Positions 53,742 to 62,633 are shown, counted from the first letter of the stretch. The stretch: DNA of 64,000 nucleotides from Limnohabitans sp. Rim8 (GCF_945901735.1 NZ_CAMDLM010000004.1:1-64000), one strand, 5' to 3'. Program-made: numbers and translations. Notes: generated from the sequence alone by a model not told the origin.

Positions 53742-54713
53742 ATGAAAAAAATTACAAAGCGCTTGATGTTGGTTAGTGCGATGGCCTGTGCTATTTTGGG
53801 CGCAACAAATTCGTGGGCTCAAGCTTGGCCCAATAAACCCATTCGAATGGTTGTTCCTTTGGCACCTGGTGGCGGCACTGACATCGCTTCTCGCGTTGTC
53901 GCTAATTATTTATCTGAAGCTTTGGGACAACAAGTCATTATTGAAAATAAATTGGGAGCCAACGGTGTTGTGGGCGTAGACTTTGCATCTAAGGCTGCTC
54001 CTGATGGTTATACGATATTGGTTGGTTCAACCACCACCATGGCCGCCAATAATTTCATGTACAAGAATCCTACCGTTGATCCTTTAAAAGATTTTCTACC
54101 TGTCTCAATATTAGGAACAATAGAATTTGCGATGCTGGTTCCTGCCAGTTCTAACTACAATTCTTTGAAAGATTTGATCGGTGCTGCAAAAGCAAATCCA
54201 GGCAAACTCAGCTATGGATTTGGCTCTAGCGCTGCCTTGTTGTGCGGTGAAATGTTCAATGCAGCCGCTGGCATACAAATTGTCAAAGTTCCTTACAAAG
54301 GAACCCCTCAATCCCTGATTGATTTGGCAGCAGATCGGATCCAATTGGTATGCGAACCATTAGGACCAAGCCTTCCTTTGATCAAATCGGGCAAACTTCG
54401 ACCATTAGCGGTAACCAGCGTTAATCGACATGGTCTGGCTCCTGAAGTGCCCACGATGGCAGAAGCCGGTTTACCCATGGAGCACGCCACATGGGCTGGT
54501 TTCTTTGTGCCCGCCAAAACGCCCAAAGAAATTGTGACGAGACTGAGTAATGAAATTGTGAAAATAATGGGTAGAGCCGATGCACAAGAAAAAATTCGTG
54601 AAACTGGCTTTATTCCCCGTCAGATTGGTAGCGATGAATTTGGTGCTGTCCATCGAAATGATTACAGCCGCATGGAAAGAATCATTAAACAAGCTGGAAT
54701 AACTCCGGATTAA
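53742..54713 (+). CDS. Bug-type periplasmic receptor (island copy 2)
   Basis: This 323-residue precursor is a second Bug receptor in tandem, with signal peptide ending near SWAQA and the core segments IRMVVPLAPGGGTDIASRVV, IIENKLGANGVVGVD, and KVPYKGTPQSLIDLAADRIQLV. It is related to, but clearly distinct from, copy 1, which suggests duplication followed by a change of ligand. An AAGGAG site stands before the ATG. The mutase large subunit starts 10 bp after its stop. Confidence 0.88.
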   Translation: MKKITKRLMLVSAMACAILGATNSWAQAWPNKPIRMVVPLAPGGGTDIASRVVANYLSEALGQQVIIENKLGANGVVGVDFASKAAPDGYTILVGSTTTMAANNFMYKNPTVDPLKDFLPVSILGTIEFAMLVPASSNYNSLKDLIGAAKANPGKLSYGFGSSAALLCGEMFNAAAGIQIVKVPYKGTPQSLIDLAADRIQLVCEPLGPSLPLIKSGKLRPLAVTSVNRHGLAPEVPTMAEAGLPMEHATWAGFFVPAKTPKEIVTRLSNEIVKIMGRADAQEKIRETGFIPRQIGSDEFGAVHRNDYSRMERIIKQAGITPD

Positions 54714-54723
54714 GGCTCTGAAC

Positions 54724-56403
54724 ATGTCGACTTCCTCTAAATCGCTCCCGCAGACATACGATCATTGGCTATCAGAGCACTCCCAAGATCTACAAAACTC
54801 TCGAAAGAAATCGTTTGAAAGTTCAAGCGGTATTCCCGTTGATACGCTGTATACCCCTGAGCATTTGCAAAAATCGGGTTGGGACTATCAGCGTGACGTA
54901 GGCTATCCAGGTCAAGCGCCTTATACGCGCGGCTTCACACCAGGGGGCTATCGCCAACACCTTTGGAAAATGGAGATGTATGCTGGATTTGGTTCTGCTG
55001 AAGAAGCCAATGAGCGCTATCGCTATTTGATGTCGCAGGGCAGTACAGGCGGCATTTCAATTGCACTCGATTTGCCAACTCAAGTTGGGTATGACTCGGA
55101 CCATTTGATGGCCAGGGATGAAGTGGGTCAAATTGGTGTTGCTTTAACCTCATTGGACGATGTAGAGCGAGTGTTTGATGGCATACCGCTTGATCAGGTT
55201 GGACATATTTTTTCAACCGCTAATTGCATTGGTCCTATTGTTTGTGCATGGTTGTTGGCACTCTATGAAAAGCGAGGTACACCTACTGCTGACTGTATTG
55301 TTCAATTGCAAAATGATCCGATCAAAGAGTACATAGCCCGCGGCACACAATTTTTACCTATTGAATCGGCAGTGAAATTAACCACTGACATGATCGAGTA
55401 TTGTCGAACCGCTGCACCAGAATGGTTGCCTATTTCCATTTCCGGCTCTCACATGAAGCAAGCTGGTGCAACGTGCGTGCAAGAAGCAGCCTTCACCATT
55501 TGCAATGGCATTACATATGTAGAGAGCTGTTTGGCGCGCGGCATGAAGATCGATGACTTTGGCCATGTGATCGAATTGCATTTTTGCACCGAAATGGATT
55601 TCTTTGAAGAAGTTGCCAAATACCGTGCAGTTCGAAAAGTCTGGGCCAGATTGGTACGTGAGCGTTTTGGAGGCACTACGGCCAAGGCACAACACTTTCG
55701 ATTGCATGCGGCAACATCTGGCCGACCATTGACAGCGCAACAACCACTGAACAACATTGCGCGCATTACTTTACAAGCACTCGCACAAATCTTAGGTGGT
55801 TGTGAGCAAACTCGAACCGCCTCTTTTGACGAAGCGCTGGGTATACCCACGCAAGAAGCAGCACGCACATCCATCAGGGCCAATCAAATCATTGCATTTG
55901 AAACAGGAATTCCAGACACAGTCGACCCTTTGGGTGGTTCTTATTATTTAGAAAACCTCACGATTGAATACGAAAAACGGATTGACGCCATCATTGCTCA
56001 GGTTGACAAGATGGGGGGGTCATTGGTCGCTGTAAAAGATGGCTTCTTCCAACGCGCATTGGCCCAAGGTGCATACCGAGAGCAGTGCGCCGTGGAAAGT
56101 GGCGAACAAGTGGTTGTGGGTGTCAATCGTTTTCAATCAGAAGAAGGGCAACCTGTACCGACTTTCAAAGTTGATCCTGGCGCGGCCGAAAGGCAAATTG
56201 CAAAACTTAAACAAGTGCGCGCAAGCAGAGATGCTGATGCAGTTGCCAAAGGATTGCAACGCTTAAAGGAAGATTGCCTGGCAAAGCGCAACATCATGCC
56301 TGCCACATTGGAGTGTGTAAAAGCCTATGCAACCATAGGTGAAATCGCAGACGTGTGGCGCGAAGTTTTTGGTGTTTATGTTCCTGAATCGGTGAGGTTT
56401 TAA
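54724..56403 (+). CDS. Adenosylcobalamin-dependent acyl-CoA mutase, large subunit
   Basis: The enzyme moves a CoA-carboxyl (or related) group between adjacent carbons by a radical mechanism. The 559-residue protein is a stand-alone substrate domain; the B12 domain is a separate gene. By alignment to methylmalonyl-CoA mutase, Tyr86, Gln196, Arg206 and His243 occupy the places of Tyr89, Gln197, Arg207 and His244. Arg206 should hold a carboxylate, which argues against a 2-hydroxyisobutyryl- or isobutyryl-type enzyme (they have Gln there). Unusual points: RGFTPGGY (69-76) replaces RGPYATMY in the CoA channel, and Ser242 replaces the tyrosine before the catalytic histidine. The substrate is unknown; a substituted malonyl/succinyl-CoA pair is my best guess. 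Confidence 0.9.
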   Translation: MSTSSKSLPQTYDHWLSEHSQDLQNSRKKSFESSSGIPVDTLYTPEHLQKSGWDYQRDVGYPGQAPYTRGFTPGGYRQHLWKMEMYAGFGSAEEANERYRYLMSQGSTGGISIALDLPTQVGYDSDHLMARDEVGQIGVALTSLDDVERVFDGIPLDQVGHIFSTANCIGPIVCAWLLALYEKRGTPTADCIVQLQNDPIKEYIARGTQFLPIESAVKLTTDMIEYCRTAAPEWLPISISGSHMKQAGATCVQEAAFTICNGITYVESCLARGMKIDDFGHVIELHFCTEMDFFEEVAKYRAVRKVWARLVRERFGGTTAKAQHFRLHAATSGRPLTAQQPLNNIARITLQALAQILGGCEQTRTASFDEALGIPTQEAARTSIRANQIIAFETGIPDTVDPLGGSYYLENLTIEYEKRIDAIIAQVDKMGGSLVAVKDGFFQRALAQGAYREQCAVESGEQVVVGVNRFQSEEGQPVPTFKVDPGAAERQIAKLKQVRASRDADAVAKGLQRLKEDCLAKRNIMPATLECVKAYATIGEIADVWREVFGVYVPESVRF

Positions 56404-56846
56404 TGACGAACAAACAAGCAGCAGTTGGTCAGCGGCCAATTCGAGTGGTCCTGACAAAAGTAGGACTGGATGGTCATGATCGTGGCGTGAAAGTCATTGC
56501 GCAGGCCTTACGAGATGCAGGCATGGAAGTGATCTATGCTGGTCTTCGCAGAACACCTGAAGAAATTGCACGCATTGTTTTGGAAGAAGATGCGGACGTT
56601 TTAGGCCTCTCCATTTTGTCGGGCGCTGTGGTGCCTTTGACACGCCGTGTCGTTGAAGCCTTGAAGGCTCAACAATTAGAAGATGTTGTGCTGGTCGTGG
56701 GTGGCATTGTTCCTGAACCATCGCGCTTGGAACTCAATGGCATGGGCGTTACTGGTATTTTTACACCTGGCTCAAGTCTCAAAGCAATCATTGATTTTAT
56801 TCAAGCTGGCGTAGCCAACCATCGCACCTACCAGGAGTCAAAATGA
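56403..56846 (+). CDS. Adenosylcobalamin-dependent acyl-CoA mutase, B12-binding subunit
   Basis: This 147-residue protein binds the cofactor. It has the DGHDRG motif with the lower axial ligand His25, the LGLSILSGAVVPL segment and VVGGIVPEPSRLELNGMGV, followed by IFTPGSSL, all expected in mutase C-terminal domains. The ATG overlaps the large-subunit stop by one base (TAATG). Together the two subunits make a heteromeric mutase like Hcm or Icm types in architecture. Confidence 0.94.
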   Translation: MTNKQAAVGQRPIRVVLTKVGLDGHDRGVKVIAQALRDAGMEVIYAGLRRTPEEIARIVLEEDADVLGLSILSGAVVPLTRRVVEALKAQQLEDVVLVVGGIVPEPSRLELNGMGVTGIFTPGSSLKAIIDFIQAGVANHRTYQESK

Positions 56847-58000
56847 AAGGTCATGATGTTTTTATCAATGGCGTGGGCTATCACCCCTTTGGGCGGTTTC
56901 CAGAAAAAACGCTCAAGACCTTGGCAGCCACAGCTGCCCTTTCGGCTTTGGACGATGCACAAATTCAGGTCAAAGATATACAAGCTGCCTTTTGCGCCAA
57001 TGCCTATGCAGGTTTACTCAATGGACAAGAGTCCATTCGTGGCGAAACTTGGTTAAGGGGCATTGGTTTGGGCGGTGTGCCCATCATGAATGTTGAAAAC
57101 GCATGCGCCAGTGGTTCCACTGCGGTTCACATGGCTTGCATGGCTATCGCCAGTGGCAACTACGACACCGTGTTGGTCGTGGGTGCCGAAAAAATGTTTG
57201 TCGGCGATACAAGCCGCACATTGGCAGCACTTGCCAATTCTGCCGATACCGAAGTGATGAGCAATATTGGATTGCAATTTTCTGCGTTAGATGCCATTCG
57301 CGTGCGTGAAATGATGGCAGAAGAGACTTTGGGCGAAGATGATTTCGCTTGGGTCACCGTTAAAAATCACGACCATGCTTTGAGCAATCCGATAGCCCAA
57401 TACCGCAAACCATTGACCATCGAACAAGTTCAAACATCGCGCATGATTGCAGACCCCATTCGGTTGCTCATGTGCAGTGCCATTTCTGATGGCGCTGCCG
57501 CATTGGTGCTCTCACGCAAACCATCACGCGGTGGCGTTCGCGTGCGTGCGAGCGCCATGGCTTCATCACCTTGGCGACTCACACCTGACAGCACGCCTGG
57601 CCCCACAGTGGCGGCCAACAAAGCTTATGACCAAGCCTCTGTGGGTCCTCAAGACTTGGATTTGGTCGAGGTACATGATGCAGTTTCACCAGCAGAATTG
57701 ATGCATTACAGAGAATTGGGTTTGTGCGCGCACGGTGATGTTGGCAAATTTGTTGCAGAAAAAGCCAGTGCCATTGGTGGAAGATTACCCGTCAACACCA
57801 GCGGTGGCTTAAATTCTCGTGGACACCCTGTAGGTGCAACAGGCGTAGCGCAATTAATTGAATTGACTTTGCAGTTGAGAGGTGATGCAGGCGCTCGACA
57901 AGTACAAGGTGCACGCATAGCCATGGCTCACAACTCAGGTGGATGGATTGATCAAGATCCGGCTGTTAGCAGCATTCACATCTTAGAAAAAACCACATAA
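56843..58000 (+). CDS. SCP2-type thiolase or thiolase-like aldolase
   Basis: The 385-residue protein belongs to the nondecarboxylating, SCP2-like thiolases. Cys88 in NACASGS is the nucleophile; EVHDAVSPAE, SRGHPVGATG with the active-site His, and AHNSGGW follow. The last motif lacks the second catalytic cysteine of classical thiolases, as in other SCP2-type and DUF35-dependent enzymes. The next gene encodes a DUF35 protein. Such pairs include benzoylsuccinyl-CoA thiolase (BbsAB) and steroid aldolases. The enzyme here is likely to cleave a branched 3-oxo- or 3-hydroxyacyl-CoA. It overlaps the upstream gene by four bases. Confidence 0.87.
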   Translation: MKGHDVFINGVGYHPFGRFPEKTLKTLAATAALSALDDAQIQVKDIQAAFCANAYAGLLNGQESIRGETWLRGIGLGGVPIMNVENACASGSTAVHMACMAIASGNYDTVLVVGAEKMFVGDTSRTLAALANSADTEVMSNIGLQFSALDAIRVREMMAEETLGEDDFAWVTVKNHDHALSNPIAQYRKPLTIEQVQTSRMIADPIRLLMCSAISDGAAALVLSRKPSRGGVRVRASAMASSPWRLTPDSTPGPTVAANKAYDQASVGPQDLDLVEVHDAVSPAELMHYRELGLCAHGDVGKFVAEKASAIGGRLPVNTSGGLNSRGHPVGATGVAQLIELTLQLRGDAGARQVQGARIAMAHNSGGWIDQDPAVSSIHILEKTT

Positions 58001-58009
58001 AGATCGATC

Positions 58010-58396
58010 ATGGAAAAAACCAATCCTTCCCTGTTCTTTGTCGAAGGCGAAGCTCCCGGCGCGCCAGGGCTCAAAGGCTCACATTGCCCTGAATGTCAAC
58101 AAATTGTGTTGTTAGAAGTGGCTGCTTGCCCCAAATGCGGCTATCGCGAATTAGAGACTGTTTGTATAGGACAAAAAGCAACACTGGGGCAATCTTCTGA
58201 GGTTCTACATTCCACCGAGGGGTTTGAAGCGCCGTATTTCATTGGACAAATTGAAACTGCTGAGGGCCCGCATACCTTTGCGCCATTGGATGTCAAACCA
58301 GGCACACAACTCCGTGTTGGCATGCCCTTGACATTCAAACTTCATCATCGAGCCGATGGCCGGGTTGGATTTATCTACGCAGTTGGATTGGAATAA
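58010..58396 (+). CDS. DUF35 zinc-ribbon/OB-fold protein
   Basis: The 128-residue protein has an N-terminal zinc ribbon (CPEC and CPKC in residues 25-45) and a C-terminal OB-fold. DUF35 proteins form complexes with thiolase-fold enzymes and are needed for their activity in steroid and benzylsuccinate degradation. It lies 9 bp after the thiolase gene and should be its partner. Four bases later comes the CoA ligase. Confidence 0.9.
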   Translation: MEKTNPSLFFVEGEAPGAPGLKGSHCPECQQIVLLEVAACPKCGYRELETVCIGQKATLGQSSEVLHSTEGFEAPYFIGQIETAEGPHTFAPLDVKPGTQLRVGMPLTFKLHHRADGRVGFIYAVGLE

Positions 58397-58400
58397 TAGA

Positions 58401-59957
58401 ATGAATGTTGCCGATCAGCTGTACAAGTCAGCTTTACTCTATAAAGATAATATAGCTGCCAGATGTGATGATGAAACGATGACTTATGCTCAATTGGATG
58501 AGCAAAGCAATCGCTTGGCAAATGCACTTTTAGCAAATGGCCTTCATCAAGGCGATCGGGTGGCCACTTGGATTGAGAATTCGATTCGATGTATAGAAAT
58601 TGATTTTGCCCTTGCCAAGGCTGGGCTCGTTCGAGTATCTCTCAATCCAAAATTAACCCCACGAGAGGCTGCTTATATTTTTCAAGACAGCGATGCCAAA
58701 TGCATCATCTATGGTGCTTCATTTGATCAAGCCATCATAGAGTCTACTCAAGAGACGCCACTCGTACAAATCAAAATTCGTGCAAAAGAAACGAGCCCTA
58801 CCGATTTAGAAGGCAGCCATAATTATGAAAGCTTTCTAAATTCAGCTGAATCACACGCCCCTGGCATTATTGTTGATGGCGAAGATATTTATTGTTTTTT
58901 TTACACATCAGGTACAACGGGAAAACCTAAGGGCGTGATGCTCTCGCATCGATCCATTCTTCAAACTTCATTTAATTTATTGATGGAGTTGGGCCCTATT
59001 GCAGCAAATGAAAAAATATTATTGATGCAACCCTTGAGCCATGGCGCAGGATTTTTTGTGTTGCCACAATACATGAAGGGAGGATGCTGCATCATCATGC
59101 GTCATTTTGATCCTGTTCAATTGATTGATTTGGCAATCAAATATCAAGTGGAAGTGATTAAATTAATTCCCACGATGCTTCAAAGAATTTTATTGTTGCC
59201 AGATGCCAAGAAAATAAAATTACCCCATCTGCGGTACATGATATACGGCGCAAGCCCAATGCCCAACGAACCGCTCAAGTCAGCGATTGAAATTTTTGGT
59301 CCCAACAAGTTGGTTCAAATTTATGGCCAAAGTGAATGTCCAGTCACTTTGACCATTCTTCCAAGCGAAGAACACATAGCCAATCCACCTTTTCCGCAAC
59401 GCCTGCTTTCAGCAGGGCGCCCTTGGGCACCTGTTGAAATGCGGATCGTCGATGATCACATGAAGGATGTAGAAAAGGGTGGTATCGGTGAGTTGGCTTT
59501 GAAAGGACCTCACATGATGTCGGGGTATTGGAAGCGCGATGATTTGACTCAAGAAACGATCCAAAATGGGTGGCTCAAGACCAAAGACATGGGTCGAATT
59601 GATGAGCATGGATTTGTCTATTTGCTGGGTAGAAAAGATGAGATGATCATCAGTGGCGGCTACAACATAGCCCCCAGAGAAGTAGAAGATATCCTTTATC
59701 AATTCCCAGGCGTTGAGCAAGCCGCCGTGATTGGCGAAGCTGATCTTGAGTGGGGTCAGGCGGTCGTCGCGTATGTGGTGATGAACAAGGCCCATCTAGG
59801 CCATGCCAAAAATCTAATGGATTTCGGTCGTCAAGAACTGGGATTTAAAAAACCAAAGCGTATTTATATCGTCGTTGAGTTGCCAAAAAATGCAGCAGGG
59901 AAAATACAAAAAATAGCATTGAAACCCAGCATGGCTTTAGAGCAAATTGGACAATAA
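58401..59957 (+). CDS. Acyl-CoA synthetase (AMP-forming CoA ligase)
   Basis: The 518-residue protein activates a carboxylic acid with ATP and CoA. It has the P-loop YTSGTTGKPKGVM, the adenine motif YGQSECP, the hinge motif LGRKDEMIISGGYNIAPREVE and the C-terminal Lys in NAAGKIQKIAL that catalyses adenylation. The ATG at 58401 gives the usual start; a longer frame would overlap the DUF35 gene. It probably performs the first intracellular step of the pathway. Substrate residues in the acid pocket cannot be assigned by eye. Confidence 0.93.
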   Translation: MNVADQLYKSALLYKDNIAARCDDETMTYAQLDEQSNRLANALLANGLHQGDRVATWIENSIRCIEIDFALAKAGLVRVSLNPKLTPREAAYIFQDSDAKCIIYGASFDQAIIESTQETPLVQIKIRAKETSPTDLEGSHNYESFLNSAESHAPGIIVDGEDIYCFFYTSGTTGKPKGVMLSHRSILQTSFNLLMELGPIAANEKILLMQPLSHGAGFFVLPQYMKGGCCIIMRHFDPVQLIDLAIKYQVEVIKLIPTMLQRILLLPDAKKIKLPHLRYMIYGASPMPNEPLKSAIEIFGPNKLVQIYGQSECPVTLTILPSEEHIANPPFPQRLLSAGRPWAPVEMRIVDDHMKDVEKGGIGELALKGPHMMSGYWKRDDLTQETIQNGWLKTKDMGRIDEHGFVYLLGRKDEMIISGGYNIAPREVEDILYQFPGVEQAAVIGEADLEWGQAVVAYVVMNKAHLGHAKNLMDFGRQELGFKKPKRIYIVVELPKNAAGKIQKIALKPSMALEQIGQ

Positions 59958-59965
59958 GGTAGATT

Positions 59966-61279
59966 ATGCGCGACGAACTCGGAAGTTTTGTAACCCATGT
60001 GTCTTGGAAAAATTTAAACCAAGAAGCCAAAGACAAATTGTTATTGTGTTTGTTGGCCAATTTGTCAGTCGCTGTTGCTGGCTCAAGTGCCATGCGACTG
60101 CCAAAACCGCCATTACAAAAAGGACATCTTTTGCTCGATGGTGGAGAAACATCGAGTGCCCGAGAGGCCGCTTTTTACAACGCTGCATTGATGCATGCGC
60201 GAACACAGGACGATTTTCATCCGATTGGCAATTTACACATCGCGACCATTGTCATTCCTGCAATTTTTGCGCAAGCAGAACGATTGGCCTCTAGCGGTGA
60301 AGCATTTTTGGACGCGCTTGCAGCCTCATACGCCACTTCTGCTGGTCTGTCGCGCCAATTTTCACCTGTGACAACCCCAAGAGGTTTGCGCTCAACGAGT
60401 TTGTATGCCTGTATGGGCGCCGCCGTGGGTGTGGAACGATTGAAAGGCAACGATCCATTGGCCATTGCGAATACGCTGGGGTTGGCAACGCAAACCAGTT
60501 TTGGTACGACACAGTGTTGGCCTGATGGCAGTGATGAATATCAATTCCATGTCGCCAATGCAGCGAGTCAAGCCCTGTTGTGTTCTGATTTAACGCAGGC
60601 CAAAGTTTTATCGGGCAAAAGTGCTTTAGATGGACCTTATGGATTTTATTCGGCACTGATGGGTCTCAGGCCATCATTTGAATCCATCAAAAATGATTTT
60701 GAACCCAATGCTGCCATTGTAGAAACCGTACTCAAGCGATACCCAGTCAGTGGCATTTGCCAACCGGTGGTCAGATTGTCTGAACAACTGGCGTTGCAAG
60801 TCAAGGACCAAGAAATTGATAAAATTTTACTGGAAATGAATGCGTTTGAGATGAATTATCCAGGCACTCTCAAAGAAGGACCCGTATTTCATTCTTTCTC
60901 TGACAAGTTGATGAGTGCGCGGTATTGTTTAAGTTCCGTTCTTGCAGAAGGGCGGTTTAACTTTGATGCATTCTTTAGCAGCCATTATGCAAAACTGGTA
61001 CCCATAATGGCGCAGACCCATGTTATTTCTGCTTCAGATTTAGGTACGCTCAGTTGTCGCATTTCCATTCACTTGAAAAATGGCGAAATCATTCGAGATG
61101 AGTTGAAAAATGGAGGCGCTCAGCTGGCCATTAACTGGTCAAGTATTGATGAATGGGCTCGTGATTTATGGATGAGTGGAGGACGAACACCTTCCTCTTA
61201 TTCCAAAACAAGAGACGTTATTCTTGACTTGCATAACCTGCAATTGAGTGATTTAAAAAAATCCCTGTCATTAGAATAA
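59966..61279 (+). CDS. MmgE/PrpD-family protein
   Basis: Members of this family include 2-methylcitrate dehydratase, cis-aconitate decarboxylase and epimerases of iminodisuccinate. The 437-residue protein has the family N-terminal helical domain with NAALMHARTQDDFHPIGNLH (where most members have HxxDFDDT) and TTPRGLRSTSLYACMGAAVG, followed by a C-terminal alpha/beta domain. The changed segment makes prediction of the reaction unsafe. It begins 8 bp after the ligase. It is the last gene before a 196-bp gap. Confidence 0.8.
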   Translation: MRDELGSFVTHVSWKNLNQEAKDKLLLCLLANLSVAVAGSSAMRLPKPPLQKGHLLLDGGETSSAREAAFYNAALMHARTQDDFHPIGNLHIATIVIPAIFAQAERLASSGEAFLDALAASYATSAGLSRQFSPVTTPRGLRSTSLYACMGAAVGVERLKGNDPLAIANTLGLATQTSFGTTQCWPDGSDEYQFHVANAASQALLCSDLTQAKVLSGKSALDGPYGFYSALMGLRPSFESIKNDFEPNAAIVETVLKRYPVSGICQPVVRLSEQLALQVKDQEIDKILLEMNAFEMNYPGTLKEGPVFHSFSDKLMSARYCLSSVLAEGRFNFDAFFSSHYAKLVPIMAQTHVISASDLGTLSCRISIHLKNGEIIRDELKNGGAQLAINWSSIDEWARDLWMSGGRTPSSYSKTRDVILDLHNLQLSDLKKSLSLE

Positions 61280-61475
61280 ATTTTTTAGCTGACTTATCCC
61301 GTTGATTTTTTTATTCTGATAGGGACTGTTGCATGATATTCAAGAAAACCAAAATTTCCATCGCCTTGGAATTTTATTATCAATACTCAATCATCAACGC
61401 TGGCAACGAAATAATTTGAATTTCTTGGAATTTTAGCCATACATTAGATACTATCAAATAATCTCAATTCAAATC
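61280..61475. promoter_or_regulatory. Intergenic gap with repeated TTGGAATTTTA motifs
   Basis: This is the largest gap within the island. It contains a 12-bp direct repeat CTTGGAATTTTA at 61365-61376 and 61424-61435, and an imperfect palindrome AAAATTTCCA-tcgcct-TGGAATTTT at 61351-61375. The AT content suggests a promoter. It may be a second control point, for the downstream dehydrogenase genes, and possibly bound by the IclR protein. Confidence 0.4.
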
Positions 61476-62633
61476 ATGAATAATCTCTTAGATAATTTTC
61501 AATTGGCACGGTTGCCCCAAAGCTCCGATGCATTGCGAATTGAAGTCAAGCAATTTTTAAATGAAGCGATGCCAACACTCTCTGCCGACCGAAGGGCAAG
61601 GTCATGGTTTGGCTTCGATCCTGAATTCAGCCAACGATTGGCCGAGAGAGGATGGGTGGGCCTCACTCTTCCTAAGACTTATGGCGGCGCTGAGCTGGAT
61701 GCATTTTCACGGTTTGTTTTGGTTGAAGAATTGCTTTGCGCGGGCTCGCCAGTCGCAGCACATTGGATTGCCGATCGACAAAGTGGGCCACTCATTTTTA
61801 AATACGGAACAGAAAAACAAAAGTCTTTCTATTTACCTTTGATTTGCCAAGCCAAAGCATTTTTCTGCATCGGTATGAGTGAACCCAATTCGGGTTCTGA
61901 TCTTTCATCCGTGGCCACTCGTGCTGTCAAAACCGATCAAGGATGGCGTCTCAACGGTCAAAAAATCTGGACCACTAACGGACACCAGTGCCACTTTGCA
62001 ATTGCATTGGTTCGCACATCCGGCACAAGCGCTGATCGTCATGCTGGTCTGTCGCAATTTATTATTGACCTCTCCTTACCAGGTGTGACTCGAAAACCCA
62101 TTGTCGACCTAACGGGTGACCAGCATTTTTCTGAAATATTTTTTGAAAATGTGATGTTGAATGAAGATGCTTTGATTGGTGTTGAAGGTCAGGGCTGGGA
62201 TCAAGTGATTGCAGAATTGGCATTTGAGCGAAGCGGCCCAGAACGTGTTTATTCCAGCATTGTTTTGCTTGATGAGTGGATCAAATGGCTCAAACAAGGA
62301 CGGGCCACTCCGCAGCGCATTGCCATGGTAGGGAGATTCACTGTGCACCTCAGCACTTTGCGAAATATGTCGATTGCCGTCACTCACCAATTGGTGGAAG
62401 ACAAAAGTCCAGTGATTGAAGCGGCCCTTGTCAAAGACATTGCCACCGAGTTCGAACAACATATTCCGGCATTGTTAGAAGATGAAATGGGGTCAGATCC
62501 AAATGAGATCATTGATCCCAACTTGCTCCGCGCATTGGCTTATGTGAGTCAAATGGCTCCAACTTATTCCTTGCGCGGCGGCACTCGTGAAATATTGCGT
62601 GGCATGATTGCCCGTGGATTGGGTCTCAGATGA
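61476..62633 (+). CDS. Acyl-CoA dehydrogenase, larger subunit of a coupled pair
   Basis: The 385-residue protein has a full acyl-CoA dehydrogenase fold: GWVGLTLPKTYGG, the FAD-binding CIGMSEPNSGSDLSSVAT and KIWTTNGHQ, and the end SLRGGTREILRGMIARGLGLR. The end lacks the classical catalytic YEGT Glu; a possible base is the Glu in ELAFERSGPER (about residue 250), as in isovaleryl-CoA-type enzymes. Overlap with the next, weaker dehydrogenase suggests a heteromer like the alpha2-beta2 steroid enzymes. No clear ribosome-binding site precedes the ATG. Confidence 0.85.
   Translation: MNNLLDNFQLARLPQSSDALRIEVKQFLNEAMPTLSADRRARSWFGFDPEFSQRLAERGWVGLTLPKTYGGAELDAFSRFVLVEELLCAGSPVAAHWIADRQSGPLIFKYGTEKQKSFYLPLICQAKAFFCIGMSEPNSGSDLSSVATRAVKTDQGWRLNGQKIWTTNGHQCHFAIALVRTSGTSADRHAGLSQFIIDLSLPGVTRKPIVDLTGDQHFSEIFFENVMLNEDALIGVEGQGWDQVIAELAFERSGPERVYSSIVLLDEWIKWLKQGRATPQRIAMVGRFTVHLSTLRNMSIAVTHQLVEDKSPVIEAALVKDIATEFEQHIPALLEDEMGSDPNEIIDPNLLRALAYVSQMAPTYSLRGGTREILRGMIARGLGLR

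Noticed and set aside
54724..56846. Assignment as 2-hydroxyisobutyryl-CoA mutase (hcmAB)
   Set aside because: Size and split architecture fit, but the positions that mark HcmA (Ile at the Tyr89 site, an Asp at the Ala114 site, Gln at the Arg207 site) are Tyr86, Ala114 and Arg206 here.
54724..56846. Assignment as ordinary methylmalonyl-CoA mutase of propionate metabolism
   Set aside because: It keeps the key Arg and Tyr, but the CoA-tunnel motif and the residue before the catalytic His differ, and the neighbours are not propionate genes.
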